From Dendrocalamus latiflorus (taxonomy: Eukaryota; Streptophyta; Magnoliopsida; Poales; Poaceae), in assembly GCA_017311315.1 (NCBI GenBank), contig CM029654.1, positions 24,511,879-24,575,878 of the forward strand: a stretch of DNA of 64,000 nucleotides, read 5' to 3'. Made by a program: the position numbers and the translations under genes. Positions 42,846-56,082 of this stretch are shown here, in pieces (within the stretch, counting starts at the first letter, position 1; the number at the start of each line of letters is the position of its first letter). Under the pieces are notes generated by a model. The model was not told the origin of the DNA and searched no databases. It was given only the letters and a program-made list of their open reading frames with translations.

Positions 42846-44580
42846 AAAAGAATTGTCGCAATCAAATAAACTAATTATAGGACTAGAATGTGAGCCGCAA
42901 CCATGTGATAGAAACCCTTTTTAGAATAGAGCTGAGAATTAATACGGTCTTCGGTATCAGTGTAATATTCTTAGACCTTACGCATATAAATAACGTCAGT
43001 CGAATAAAGTCAACTGTAGCTGACGAACTAAAATAAATAAGAAACCCTAAGCGAAGCGAGAAAATGGGAACCTCCGCAAGCGTACATGGTAAGGTTCGCT
43101 CAAGTAATTAGGCCATGGTATTTCCTTAATGCCATATATTAAAGCATATAAACCCATAATATTTCTCAAGTTATTATAATAAAAGTTAGTCAAAAACAGC
43201 ACAAAAAGAAGCAAAAATGACTACTTTTTCTTGTGCCATTCGGCCAAAAGAAAAAGCATGCAGACTTGAGCACAGAAATTAAAGACAAGAAAACAGAGAG
43301 ACAGCCAAACTGAAATTAATTCAGACCAAAAAGATGGAAGAAATCTCCTGCTGGCCGAACACAATACAGAAGTGGAGGCAGCCAAAAACAGAGGAAAACG
43401 AGTGCAATTACTTGTCCAGACCGCATGCAAGAACTAGTAAAAGATCTCTACTAGCAGAGAACAAAGATCAAACAGAGCTCCTAAATTTTTGCATGCTGCC
43501 GACCAGATCAAATGGCAGACCAAAAAAGAGAAATCAAGCAAGACTCAAAAGACTACTCAATGGTTTCTCAAACACATAATTTCTTCGATTGAGACAAAGA
43601 GAGATGAATGATTAAATATGTGTTCTTACAACACTCTCATTCTCATCCTCTCATTTCATGCTCATTTCATTGCATAGAGAGATCCAAATAAAACCCTAAC
43701 TCTTACACGCACTCTCTCAATTTCAGCACTAGAGAGCACCTCTCTATTTATAGCCTCCATAATGGGTTCACACCACGCTTTACCCATTAAGCCTCCACCA
43801 ACTCATGGCGCTTTATCTACAATCCACTTCCTTTAGTGCAGCTTTGCGTATTCACCAAAACGCCCCTTGTGCACCTTCCAGGAAGCTTCTTCATTCCTTG
43901 CTCTCCAAGCCATGCAGCCACCTCGAGTCCTCGCCGTCTTCGGCACACCTCGACCGTTCTGACCTCGGCACCGCCCGCGACTAGTCCGGTCATCCCGTGC
44001 CTCGCCACGACTCCACCTCGACGTCCTGCAGCCATCACAGACAAGAAACAAATCACATAGCACCGCTCAAAATATTGTAACCATACATTAGCAGCAGAAG
44101 AAATACTCAGAGCCCAAACCGATCGAACCGAAAAATAAATGACTTAAGCACGTTCGACCTAGTTCGACAAGGTCCGACCGAAATTGATTGCACCGCGCAA
44201 CGATATGGTCCGAACCACACAAACCAAACTCGACTTTTCTGAAACAGATGTCAATTACTCATCACACAATCGGGGTCACCTCCACATGGTCTATCAGAAA
44301 GAAATAAAAATATTTAACTCGAGCAATGGCTATAAGAAATAAGAGAAAAGAGATAGATGGCAACTGATGGAGCAGTTGGCCACATAAGTTAAGTAAGAAG
44401 GTGTGCAGAGGTTGCCTTGGTGGGTAGGTGTGGGACCTCTGCATAAGAATATAATATAAGGGATTATAAACTTCATCCGTATGAATAGACCGTACCAATT
44501 CGTATCAACCAACATTCTGTTTTTCACGGGTAGTCTAGTACTCTATTGAAGTATTATATTCTCCACATGGGTAAGTATTA
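42846..44580. other. Unassigned, possibly LTR-derived sequence
   Basis: No coding domain found. CTATTTATAG at 43744-43753 is a TATA-like motif on the minus strand, followed (minus) by leader-like sequence, suggesting an old LTR. A weakly GC-rich block lies at 43830-44040. Confidence 0.3.
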
Positions 44581-45640
44581 ATTAGGGGAGGAACCCACAA
44601 GAGCCGGACCAGCACCGGAGTGGGGGATCCACAGCCGCGCGGAACCCAAAACTGGTACATAGGCCAGAAGTGGGGGAGGCAGATCGCAAGAACCCAGGAC
44701 TGGTCTGAGACCAGAAGCGGTGTATGCGAAGGCGATATATTACGCAGATGGGTGTTGGGCGAGGGTCAGAAACCACCCCAGCCAACAGTTATTATCGCTT
44801 TCGGTGGGTCTGCGTGAGGGTTTTACACCGCTCCAGGCTGCCGCTTGTGAGTAACTGGGTGGAGATATAATTACTGAGATAGATGTATTAGCATTGTACT
44901 CTGATCTGGGCGCCGCATCAAAGGAATTGCGGAGATTCGGGAGACAACACGAGCAGAGTGATGATGGGGAAAGTGATACAAGCTTGCGCAATGCTATCCA
45001 AATCATGAATTCATGCCCGCCTCCGGGAAAGGAGAATTACGGAAACTTATGGGGGTTTTTGCTGTTCATGCGTATGTTCAGTAGTTTTCTAAATTAATAA
45101 TATGGAATTCTTTCAAAACCAACAAACCTTATTTTCTGTAAGTGATGGGAATGAAATTGAGGAGGAAAAAGAGTATAAAAAAATGAGCAAGAGATTTGAG
45201 GATAGGAATTGATATTCCTGAAAGTGCAAATGATAAGCATTCTGTGCATTTTTGCTAATAACGCTTGCTGAGTACTTCTGTACTCACCCTTGCTATAATC
45301 CTCCTTTCTTAGGATTGGCAATTCAGAGAATAGCTATGGACAGGAGGAAGCTACCTGGATGAAATACCATGGACTCGGATTACAATGGGTACAAGGTGGA
45401 CACTTCTTGTGGAGTTGTTTTTTAATAGGAAGTAGTTAGAGTATTTTCTGTCTAAAGATTGTAATAATTAAGCCCTTGAGGCGTTGTAATAAACTGTAGC
45501 CCTGCGTGGCGATATTCCTGTAATATTGTGTTTTGTCTCTAATTATTGTTCTACTGCAACACTCTGATGGCTTATTATTCGTTAGAGCGGTGTTCTATCG
45601 GCTAAAATGAATAATAATCCGTTGACCGGCATTATTACCC
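44581..45640 (+). mobile_element. Ty3/gypsy LTR fragment (R/U5 side)
   Basis: It contains TTGCTGAGTACTTCTGTACTCACCC with the hairpin GAGTAC/GTACTC at 45270-45285 and downstream 'tgtaataa' motifs, as in the 3' part of the solo LTR (35341 onward). Neither LTR end is certain. Confidence 0.55.
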
Positions 45641-46094
45641 CATGGTAATAACGCGAGTCGTCACAGACGCCTCCTTGGTGCGCTGGCGTGCGCACGAACT
45701 TGCACCACGCCTTCGGTGTTGCGATCGCTCTGCACCAGGTGGTGCCATCGCTATGTACCATGGCAGGAGGCCCACCGTGAAGGCGTTTGTTGTTTCTGCC
45801 GACCACCAGCACCATTGAGCTCAAGGTGATTGACACACTGAAGGACCTTGTAAGAAGGTCTATAATATTGTTATGATGAATAATTGCAAGTTTTAAGGTG
45901 TGGTCAAGTGACTTTGCAAAGATCATACTTTGTTGGATTAGTTTTGGGCAGAAAGTGATGATTTTAGATTTTAAGTCATAGATTGAGTTAGGATGACCTG
46001 AGTCATTGGTTTAAGGTTGCATGATGCATATCTTGGCTAATGTAGGTCAAGTTGTAAAGAATTTATGTCTAGAAACAATTTCTTTGTCTTTGGA
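45641..46094. other. Unassigned sequence
   Basis: No recognisable gene or repeat. Confidence 0.3.
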
Positions 46095-47870
46095 TGTGTA
46101 GGGACGCTTGGAGTCAATTGTGGTCAACGGCGATGATCGGGGCTAGACTTATAGAGAAGTTGAAGCCTAGCATGATCGAGGATGTCAGGTAAGATGGTGA
46201 ACTCAAGCATGGCACGAGAAAGGCGGGAAACATTGAAGGTAAGTTCGAACGGCGGGATGATGTCATGTGGCTTGCACGGGCCAAGTGAGCCGTGGTTCGG
46301 TGGAACTGGGATGGGAGAGACTTGACGACGCATGGCAAACTAGTGGTGTACCTACATATGGCAAGCATGACAATTACTTGCAGTGGTTGGTGATGACCAA
46401 ATTAAAGAAGGGTTTTTGGTAGTTTGACCAAAATACGAAAAATCATCTTGGATTAAAACCATGGTGCTTGGACGATCAATTGGAGAGCAGTTTAGGTCAA
46501 GGTGGAGTTGGTTTGATCAAACTGGATTAAGACTAAGAATTTAGCGGATGCGCTTTGAAAAACGTGCATAAGTTAACGTGTATGAGTAAAACCCGTGTGT
46601 GTGGGGTTAACGGGTTTCCCCCATTATAATAGTGGATATGATCCACTAGAGAGTGTAGGTGGCTGGTTGCCCACCTATAGAAGAGGTTAGGATGGAGACA
46701 TGTGTGATTAACCATCCAACCCATCTCTTGTGCTCTCTTCTCTAAGTTTAGGGTTAGGGTTTAAGAGTGAGTACCTTTAGTGCCCTTTATTCTCCAAGGT
46801 GGAGTAGCTATAAAATTTATCTTCTCAAGTAAGCAATACATTAATCTTTGTGTATCTCCATGAATTCATCTTGCTTTGATTGATTTATTCTGGATTTGGT
46901 TGGTTTTTGATCCCTCCACTTTCCTTTTCTTAATCTTGTTGTGCCAAGGATGTGTAAGAGATGGAGACAACCTCTGAGAATCTATCTCCATCCATCTAGC
47001 CACTTTGATAACAAGTTTATTGAGAAAACCCTGTTTTGCTTGATTTGGTCTCAAAGTGTGATTTCTTGATCCGAAGGTATTTGAGTTGATTTCTTTGGTA
47101 TTCTAACTTTCTGTGATATGAGGGAATACATTTAGACTCATCTTGGTCATCATCCATCCACGAGCTAGTTGTATTCACCAATTTTGATTTTGACTCGGTT
47201 TTGGTGAAACATTCCAACCAACTGAAAAAGGTCTCAACTTTAGCCATGAATTTTGTGATCACTTGTTAGAATAGATTCACAATACGTTAGAGAAGATCTC
47301 TACAAAGTTTCATATCATTTGGATCTGCGGATCAAAAGTTCCTTCAATTTTTAGTTTTTGAAACTATGTTGAATCCCTCTGTTCTTCTCTGTTCCCTCTA
47401 AATTTTTGACCACTCTTAAGGTTTGACCATATTGAGCTTTTGACCACTCACTAGTCGTCGATCTCACTGGTCACGTTTCGACTTCAGTCGACCACTTCGG
47501 TTCTCGACCGCTCACTATCGTCAATATCTAGTCATATTTCGACCATCGACCATTTTGGCTTTCGACCATCCACTGGTCGTCGACCACACGGTCGAATCTC
47601 GACTTCCGTCGAGCTCTTGGGTTTGCGATCTTTCTTAGGGCATTGACCATGTCGGATTTAGCCCACTCATTGATTTCGACCACGTTGGTTTTCGATCATT
47701 TACTGGCCGTTGACTACTCGGGTTGAATTTCAACCACGTTAGTTTTGACCACGTTGGTTTTCGACCATATTGGTTTTTGACTATTCACTGGTTGTTGATC
47801 ACTCAAGTCAAATTCCGACCATGTTGGTTTTAATCATGGCCTATTTGACATTGGTTTGCTTTACCCCCAA
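46095..47870 (+). mobile_element. Third copy of the family-1 retrotransposon unit
   Basis: From TGTGTAGGGACGC the sequence follows 1189-2440 with many substitutions, including the 'cccacctat' TATA-region and the leader. Downstream (47390-47870) comes a copy-specific repeat block. No primer-binding site follows, so the 3' end is lost or has diverged beyond recognition. Confidence 0.7.
47390..47870 (+). repeat. Degenerate 'tcgaccactcactggtcgtc' repeats
   Basis: Variants of ttgaccat / tcgaccacgttggtttt / cactggtcgtcgacc recur every 30-60 bp. They occupy the place that in copy 1 holds the actgtagcatgacc repeats. Confidence 0.7.
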
Positions 47871-48445
47871 TAAATGACTACCGCAGACTATTAAACGCCA
47901 TTACAACCGCAGATTCAGCAGCTACTAACTTGACTATTACTGAATTATTACATATACCAGCAGGCTCATCAATTGTTTGCCCTATGGCCACGCATAAAAC
48001 ATTGTACTTTTCCTAACAGGCTGACAGGCCACGATATTTCATGAAATCCAACCTAGAATAAAGTTTAAGGCTGAGAGAAATAGCACATGCTGAAAAAGCA
48101 TGCACAGGTGAGAAAAAAAACTGAAGCTTGAGCTACCTGAAAATTTGAATGGTCCAAGACTTCAAAGTTTTACCGTGTACCAGTAGGTTTATCATATAGT
48201 AACCATTAATTAAGTCCAGGCTTCTGCAGTTCTTCTGTGCCAATAACAAAAAAAAAGTTATTCTTTGCGGATTCTTCTAAGACCATGACCATTAATAGAA
48301 AGTTGGATAACATATCACTCAGGTTAAAATAATCATTAATTAAGTGCAGATTGCTTCTATATGACCTCCATGAAGGCACAACAATGCAAATACGGTGGAA
48401 TAGATTCTGAAAATACATACGGAGTACCCTGTGTATCCGTATATC
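47871..48445. other. Unassigned sequence
   Basis: No feature recognised. Confidence 0.3.
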
Positions 48446-48453
48446 ATTATTCT

Positions 48454-49377
48454 CAGGGGCGGGCCCAGCAGGTAGTCCATATAGGCCCAGAACTACCCGC
48501 AAATTTGGCTCAAAAACTCCCGTGCCCTAAGTCCCTAACCCAGCGCTGTCCCCGACCCCGACCCCCCGCCTCCGCCTCCGCCTCCGCCTGTCCGCCCGGC
48601 TCCCTCCGCCTCCCAGCGCTGTCCCCGACCCCGACCCCCCGCCTCCGCCTCCGCCCGGCACCCTCCGCCTCCGCCAGGCTCCCTCCGCCTCCGCCTCCTC
48701 CCAGCTCCCTCCGCCTTCGCCTGGCTCCCTCCGCCTCCGCCTCCGCCCGGCTCCCTCTGCCCAGGCCGCCAGGGCGCGAGGGCGGCGCGGCACCGGCGCT
48801 GCCTGCCCAACGGCGGGATCAGGATCGAGTCGACACGCGTCGTGCCGCCCGGTGAGCTCCACTGCCCAGTGCCCACTGATGACTGATGATTGATGGGAAG
48901 TAAATTGTTGCAGAATTTGTTATCTAGATGGATGGTAATCCAATAAAATGGGAAGAGCAGAGACGGTTCTGTTTGACTTGTAAGGAGTTAATTGAAGTCT
49001 GTTGGAACCAGTTCTTATGCAGCTACCTTGCTAAGTTGCTAGTGAATTTGATATGTTTATGAAGTTTCTAAGAAAAGAGTAAATTGTGCGAAATTGTGCG
49101 ATTGCTAGATGGATTGGGGCATATGCCTGAATGCCTGATGCGCCTTTTTTGCTTGTTTTGTGTATGTGTTGGCAGACTGGCTGAATTGAGAGGCATGAAG
49201 AACGGAAGCATTGCAAATTTCAAACTTATTTGTTGAATGTAAGGTATTATGAGATCTTTTAGATATATTATGTTTTTTACCGAACCGTTTACCGAATTTT
49301 TGTATTAGATTATACCACATTGAATTATAATTTTTTAGTTAGGCATACCCTGGATTCAAATCCTGGGTCCGCCACTG
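48454..49377. mobile_element. Nonautonomous hAT-like element (924 bp)
   Basis: The ends CAGGGGCGGGCCCAG and, on the other strand, CAGTGGCGGACCCAG are inverted repeats. The 8-bp duplication ATTATTCT is perfect (48446-48453 and 49378-49385). No transposase is encoded. It contains a CTCCGC-rich block. Confidence 0.85.
48545..48760. repeat. (CTCCGC)n-type GC-rich repeat inside the hAT-like element
   Basis: Interrupted CTCCGC / CCGGCTCCCT units, with two near-identical 45-bp copies of 'cagcgctgtccccgaccccg' context at 48542 and 48616. Long Gly/Arg- or Pro/Ser-rich frames on both strands come from the repeat. Confidence 0.8.
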
Positions 49378-49385
49378 ATTATTCT

Positions 49386-51980
49386 TGACAAGATTTGGTA
49401 ATGAAAGTATTTTCTAGAAAAATGTACTCATACAAATTATCTCGTATGGCCAATCTATATATTTACAAATATGTGGTTGATCAGAAATTTTAAGTAGTTT
49501 GAATACAAGGATTCTACCACTCCAATTTCTTTTTATCAAGGGAAGTATTGATCTGCTTGTTTTGAACATAAAGCAATACAGTATATAATACCTCATCTTA
49601 ATGTCCAGATGTCAAACATAAATGTCTCTTGCCTTAAGAAAACATATATGTATATAGGCAGAATCGCATATCCAATACATCAAACAATCTAGTGGTAGTT
49701 ATATAGTAACTACTGCAAATTAAATAGCAATATTCTACACAAAATCATATACAGTCCTCGCCGACCAGATTCGATCTTCTACAGCAAATGTTAATAAACA
49801 ATTGTACATGTCGATCAAAACGCTATCAGTGGTAATTCTTATTGCAGCGCGTGCAGCTTGATGCAAAAACAGAGTCCCTGTTCAAACTGAACACTGAATA
49901 GGGCATCAGAACGTCTTTACACCAACTACAAATCAAGATATAAGTTGCAGCGTGATGCAAAAGCTGCAATGGGAACCGTGACTGGCTTCTGCTTTTGCAA
50001 GAAATATGCATGATTGCAGGGCAAAAAACATGAGCTTACAGATTCCTTCATGTAAATTTGTTGTTCTCATGCTGCTGCGACTTACGGCCATCAATTAGTA
50101 TTCAAGGAGGAGTGTTAAGCATGAGAGAAAATGTGAGAAACATCCAAATGTTGCAAAATGACATGTGCCGTACAAGAAAGTTTTAGAACGTGTCATTGTT
50201 GAAGTTCGAAAACGCATAGATGCAACCAGCACGAGTCCCACCACAACATCCTCATGTCGTGAATCTTGCAGCTGCTGATGGACAGACACCACCAATCAGC
50301 TGGTTGCCGTCCATCGAACTGCCACGCAAACCCAGCAGTGCTGTTAAGTGTACGGAAATATTCTGTTCTTCCTACCTCACCATGAATTAACCAAGCCTGA
50401 CCAAATATGGGTTTGTTGGAATGAATTCACCGTTTTGTTTCTAATACAACCGTATCGTTTGAATCCTAGATGCTGAGATGTGGAAAACATAAGCACTTGG
50501 TGGGAGATGCTAACATTCTTGACCACAATCATTTGCTCGATTCTCTGAAGATTGCTTGATTCCATCTTTCTCCATCAGCCCACTATCATTTCTAAAGTTC
50601 AATCAGTTGAATTCACACCGGTAAAAACATAAAAAAAATAAAAAGGAAATTGCTTCGTGATTCATCCCATTCTATTTTTCGCAAACACTATTTCCCGTTA
50701 AGAAACACAGCTATGTAAGCGGCATAAATTCCACAATACCATTACAATTCATCTTGATTTAAGTGCGCAAGTAGTCAACGTCCTATTCGCCGTGTGCTCT
50801 CAAATTCTCAATGATGAACTCCCTCTTTGTGTGTTTGTGCAGGCACTGTACCAATGCGAGGAGCAGCGCCGGCAGAGTTCTCACCACTCACTCGAGCTCT
50901 ACAGGCCTGTGTCGTGGTGGAAGCATCTCGTCGGTGCGCCACCACATTTGCCTCCTGTCGTAATGCCGCCACGCGATGCCCATGCGACAGCACAGCCGTG
51001 CACCACCGCGGAGGGCCAAATGGAGAAGCCGGTTCAGCAGACACCATGTTTAGTTTCCAGGAGCAGTCGATAACTGCCTGGCTGTGTCGGTGACTCGGCG
51101 AGCAACGTACCGGCAGCTAGCGAGAAGTTGAATGGGCCGCCCCAGCTGCCAATCTTCTACAATCTTGTAGCAACACGTACAGGAGAACACCAATCTCTGC
51201 TGCAAGAACCTTACCTAGAAATGTGACGCTAGTTTTGTTTTCTCCAATTGCCCATGACAATCACATATTTGTATTTGTTTTGTAACTCTTATGGCAACCG
51301 TGTATCTGAGAAAGAAATGACTTTGAGAGTACCACAGAAATATTCCTAGAAGATGTTAATAATGGGGCTCTTTTAAAGTATCCAAAATGAATATGAACCG
51401 TCTATTCTTTTTTATCCAATGAATCAGATTAGTTAGAATTTAATTATATTACCATCATTAGTACTAGTAGTAGAATCCTGAGAGGGGTAAACTTGTAAAG
51501 GGAAAATATGACGTAAAAGTAATTTCTACACGCGCCGTGGCAGTGCTCGTATGAGATGACGGCGGTGGTGTTACGGAGGAATGGGTGAGATACGGTGGCG
51601 ACAGAAAGGATTAGTAATAGTTTCAGAGAAAAAGTCTATAATACCATCACTACAAAAATTAGATTTATAAACAATAGTCTATTATGTTCTCACAGATCAA
51701 TTATCAGATTTAATTTTTACTGTTACCCTCGTGCTAGTAGAATGTATTATAAAAATTCCCTAATGTCCGTAGCTACACCTTTTATAATGGCTGCTTTATT
51801 TGGATACCACCTCATCAAGTTATTACATTGTAGTCATGCATATATATTATTAAACTCATGCTTTTATTCATGAGGTTTTCAAACCTGTTTTGGAAAAAGG
51901 AAGTAGAACTTGCATGCTAACCAAAGATGTGTGTCTACTCTAGTCATGCAATTCTGAGGGCAAGCAACAAGGCAAGTAGC
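49386..51980. other. Unassigned sequence
   Basis: Several short frames on both strands (e.g. 50792-51073 plus) lack recognisable domains, and I could not pair splice sites convincingly. A moderately GC-rich piece at 50840-51120 might be an old exon. Confidence 0.3.
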
Positions 51981-51984
51981 ATGC

Positions 51985-52275
51985 TAGACCCTATTCGTAT
52001 TGACTTCTACTTCTGGATTTTGATTAGAAAAGTTAAAAGTCAACACGAACACTCAGCTTCTCGAAGCATTTTCACTCTTCTCGCTATCGTCTCACTCCGA
52101 GGATAAAGCAAGAGGTCATCACGTACCTAACTCCCCTCGCTTCCATCACGTGCACACATCTCTCCTCACTTTTTCACCGTTCACCCCCTCCTTCTGAAAG
52201 TCACTTTCAGGCATTACTACTTATTTTCAATCAAAAGCCATAAGCTAAAACTAAAAGCTAATACGAACACACGAC
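51985..52275. mobile_element. Possible MITE with imperfect inverted ends
   Basis: Left ACCCTATTCGTATTGACTTC and the complement of the right side GTGTTCGTATTAGCTTTTAG are similar but imperfect. The inside contains another inverted pair (attgacttc ... gttaaaagtcaac). No clear duplication. Confidence 0.4.
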
Positions 52276-52439
52276 ATCTCATCAGGAGAAGATACTTCTA
52301 CATATGTTGTATATGTAAATACCATGCCACCAAGAAATGAATTTGGACAACTTCAACGGATAAATTCTTGTCTGCCAATTTGAAGCAAACAAACGGAGAA
52401 ATTCTTCTATGCCATTTTGAGACTAACAAGCAGATGAAG

Positions 52440-52560
52440 GTCCTGTTCTTTCTTGATTTTGAAACCTACTTTTGGTTTTGTTATAGTATCTAACTTTCAA
52501 ATGGAGTACTTTTTAAAGAAAGGGTCTACAAGTTAATTGCATGTATGCATATATGTATGT
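52440..52560. mobile_element. Fragment related to the MITE at 36172
   Basis: Matches the left half of 36172-36280: 'gttctttcttgattttg', 'tatctaactttcaaatggagtac' region and 'gggtctacaagttaattg'. The right end is not seen. Confidence 0.55.
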
Positions 52561-53184
52561 ATACATGTGTGATGTTATACATGCTCGATGTCTCCTCCTG
52601 TGTTCATCGCTTCTCTTCTTCGATGTTAGCCAACTCAATGTTGTGTGTTCCCACTAACAATGGGGTCCTCCCATCTTCACTAATACCAGCATGTCAGCTT
52701 TAGTTGTTGTCTAATGATACAGAGAACCTTCTCGCCATCACCAGTGATGTGCCCTTCATCAACGATGGTATGCTCCTAGCTACTCAATGGTCGTATGTCA
52801 TCCATAGCTAGTCTTCAATGCAAAGCATCATCTTCTCTTTGTCACAGCTTCTCCATCATCGAGCTTTTTTGGCCACTGACTTCTTTAATGCCGCTGATGC
52901 TCACAACTCGTCGCTGCGATCCATAGCTCCTTCAACTCTAGCTGTTCTCTTTAATGGCTTCGGCTAGCAACACGATAATGTCCTTGTTGAATGGCTAAGG
53001 TGAGCAGCATGACATTGTCCTCATCTCCGCCATCGTCACCTCGGCTCTTCGCTTCCCCATGGATCAATATATTCTTGCAGGACGGATCGACACTATTGTA
53101 CCATTTTATGGTCTCCTCCGACACTATTCATACTATCCACATTATAACTTTTATGTTTATTCAAAATTTCAGTTATTATTATTA
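52561..53184. other. Unassigned sequence
   Basis: No feature recognised; scattered 'catc' rich sequence. Confidence 0.3.
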
Positions 53185-53860
53185 GAGTTCATGTACAAAT
53201 CAAATTGTTAATTGTATTTAATTTATTCTGAATTTTAGTTATTTAGAGATTTTACTTTCGTATTCATATGGAAATCAAATTATAATTTTTCATTTTTTAT
53301 TCCAAATTTCAATTGTGGTTTTGTTGGAATTGGCCTAAAAATCCAATTGCTAATTTTCTTTAATTTTACTCCATATTACAGCGATTTAGGCATTTTATAT
53401 TGGAATTTGTATCGAAATCAAATTGCTAATTTTATTGCATTTCTATTCTAGATTATGTGTATTTAAGGATTTTACTTAGGAACTCATAAATAAATTAAAT
53501 TATTGTTATCTAGATATTTTACTTTGGAATTCGTATGGAAATTAAATAATTGTTATTTAGATATTTTACTTTGAAATTCATATGGAAATCAAATTTTAAA
53601 TTTTCTTTTATTTTTGTCTACGTTTTAAATTTTTTATTGGGACTTGTATACAAATCCAATTGCTAAGTTTTCCTTAATTTGTATTCTGAATTATAGTTAT
53701 TTAGGGATTTTACTTTAGAATTTGTATCGAAATCAAATTACTATTTTATTTTATTCTAAATTACATTTATTTAACGGTTGTACTTAGGAATTCATATAGA
53801 AATCAAGTTGCTAATTTTATTTTTTAATTTTTATTCTGAATTTCAGTTTTTTCTTGTACT
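53185..53860. repeat. AT-rich degenerate tandem repeat
   Basis: Around eight variants of a roughly 70-110 bp unit containing 'tatttagggattttacttt' and 'gtatggaaatcaaattgcta' follow each other. The units are strongly diverged, so it is an old array. Confidence 0.75.
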
Positions 53861-55900
53861 TGAGATGGACTCTTTCTTTTAATCTGGACCGTTATAATTT
53901 GGACTCACCACGATCCGCGGTGTACATCTTTCTTTTTTTATACCAATTAGCGTGACGATTTCTATCCCTTGAGAGCGAACGTGGTGACTTCTTTTGCTTC
54001 TATAGAGAGTTCCGGATGATAAATCCGGATTCCAACACTATAGGTGTCAAAACATTTCTTGCTATTGCAAGAACAAAGCTGGGGATAGTTAATAAGTTCA
54101 ACCATTTATCAATCCAATGCTGGAATGCCTGGCTAGATTTAGCGGATGCTGTCCTAATGGAACCAAAATCCCCAGAGCTTACAAGACCAAACACCTTCAG
54201 AATAGTAATATGGCTGGTAAAACAATCAGTCTCATCCAAGCGCAATAACGATTCTCTCTGTTTTGAACAAAAAAAAGGTAATATCTGGCTTTGCTAATAG
54301 GACCAAGATTCAAAATAGAGTAGAACAGAATATACACCAAGGGCATAGCATCTAAAATTGATCGAATGTCCTGATTATACAGAATTTCCCACACAAACAC
54401 CAGATGATCAAGTATCCAAAAGAATTAAGCTTTTAACCCAGTTATTGCATAAAAAATTCTTACGCAATAAGTAATGCTCATATTATTAAAATTTGGACCA
54501 ATATTTTTTTATACATGATCGAGGACTTACCTAGACATGTCTTTCCTCCTCGTACTCCTTTTCCAAACCACTCTCAACAGCCATCCTTTTTATCATTCTC
54601 CTTCACATTGACTGTTGCATCTTCCTCTTTCGCATGCTTCTTCTTCCTCTTACTCTTCTTGTCGCTGGCAATTTCTTGCGCCATATGACCATGCAAAACC
54701 TATGTGAAAGATCACTGGCAATTTGTTGCGCAACAGGACTGTGCAAACCGGTGTGAAGAGTAGTTCTATCCTCCATGCTAGAATTCCTCTTCTACTATGA
54801 AGCGTTGCTGCTGCAGTCGGCTAGCTCGTTCTTCTCTCTCTACACAAAATAAAGCTGCCATGCTATGCAGCTGTGCCCTGGCGGCGGGTTGTTCTTCCAT
54901 GCCTTGCACTGCGTGACTGTCCTCTCCCTCGCGGATCCACGGTCGCAGTATCTCCTCGATCCCGATCCGTCCGGGCATCACATTTGGTTAATTGGACGTT
55001 TGCAGCTACGACTGCTCTTCTTTTCCGGCCGTTCGACAAACAGCACAGCCGCAAGAGGCCGAACACAACTTTCTTCTGCATCTAATCCACGCGTCACCCG
55101 GCCCACTGCTGTTCGCTGTTCTCTTTTGAGTTTGCCATCGACACGGCTCACGAGATCGACGCATCACCGCAAAGAAGTCTTCTTCGTTGGACCTACATCG
55201 ACGCCTTCTTCTCTGGCGCACGCCGTCGAGACGTTTCGGATGTCGCCTTTCGCTGCCATCACGAGACTCACCATAGGGTCCTCTCCTTGCATTGTCTCTA
55301 ACACGGCGAACGACACACAAGAACATAGTTACAATGCATCAGAGATCAACATGGCGTTAGCACACAATCCCTTCTAATCCGTTTTTTGATCGGTGGAGGC
55401 GGAGCACGACTCATGTATTAAAAGGAAAAGATTAAAAAACAAGGCAAGAAAGGAGTTGGCACTCTTGTGATTTCATTGGCATTTGGCAATCCATATTTAG
55501 TATACGTATGGTTATCATTGGACTTGACCCAGACAACATCCTCGGCGTTATAACATATGTGGGCCATTTATGAGTTCTTTTCTTTTTCTATCAATTAACG
55601 AGAGAATTTTTAGAAATTTTATTTTTCTGATTTAAGAATTATTATGAAATTTTCTAATCCTCTAAATCAAAGGAGATGCCTTTATTCTTATCAGTTGTTT
55701 ATAGATATATAGATAATGAACCATAACATTTGTCATTCTTAAGGAGATCGAGATCCTGAGTACAAATTTAAATAGACAAACGTTTTAAAACAGATGCTTA
55801 AGCTAGACAGTGGTAGGATACATGAATATCCAACTTGATATTTTTTTACTACACTATAATATGATGAAGAACATCTTTTGAGCGCACGCCCTACGTAACA
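53861..55900. other. Unassigned sequence
   Basis: Frames at 54000-54245 (minus, 81 codons) and 54865-55377 (plus, 170 codons) show no domain I recognise. A short lysine-rich minus-strand piece (MAQEIASDKKSKRKKKHAK, about 54690-54580) ends at a stop after KKDGC and could be an exon fragment. Confidence 0.3.
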
Positions 55901-55918
55901 TAAATTGTTAGCCGTTCT

Positions 55919-56082
55919 CATCACGAACCGTCTATGATATTATCTTTTTACAGATGGTTTTTAATACTAGCAGCAATACAGACGGTCTCTAAATCTAAAC
56001 CGTCTGTGATTACATTTAACATAGACAGTTTAGGTCAACCGTTCATGATGAGACGTCTAATATAAACCTTTTTGTTGTAGTG
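55919..56082 (-). mobile_element. CACTA element terminal region
   Basis: The plus strand ends AAACCTTTTTGTTGTAGTG, the complement of a CACTACAACAAAAAGG terminus. It is preceded by several accgtctgtgat / acagatggtt subterminal repeats like those at 12786-13062. The other end of this copy is not identified. Confidence 0.7.

Noticed and set aside
48361..48876. Frames of 111-164 codons on both strands
   Set aside because: Composition artefacts of the CTCCGC-rich block; no domain, and frames overlap on both strands.
54865..55377. 170-codon plus-strand frame as a gene
   Set aside because: No recognisable domain; overlapping frames on the minus strand are similar in length.
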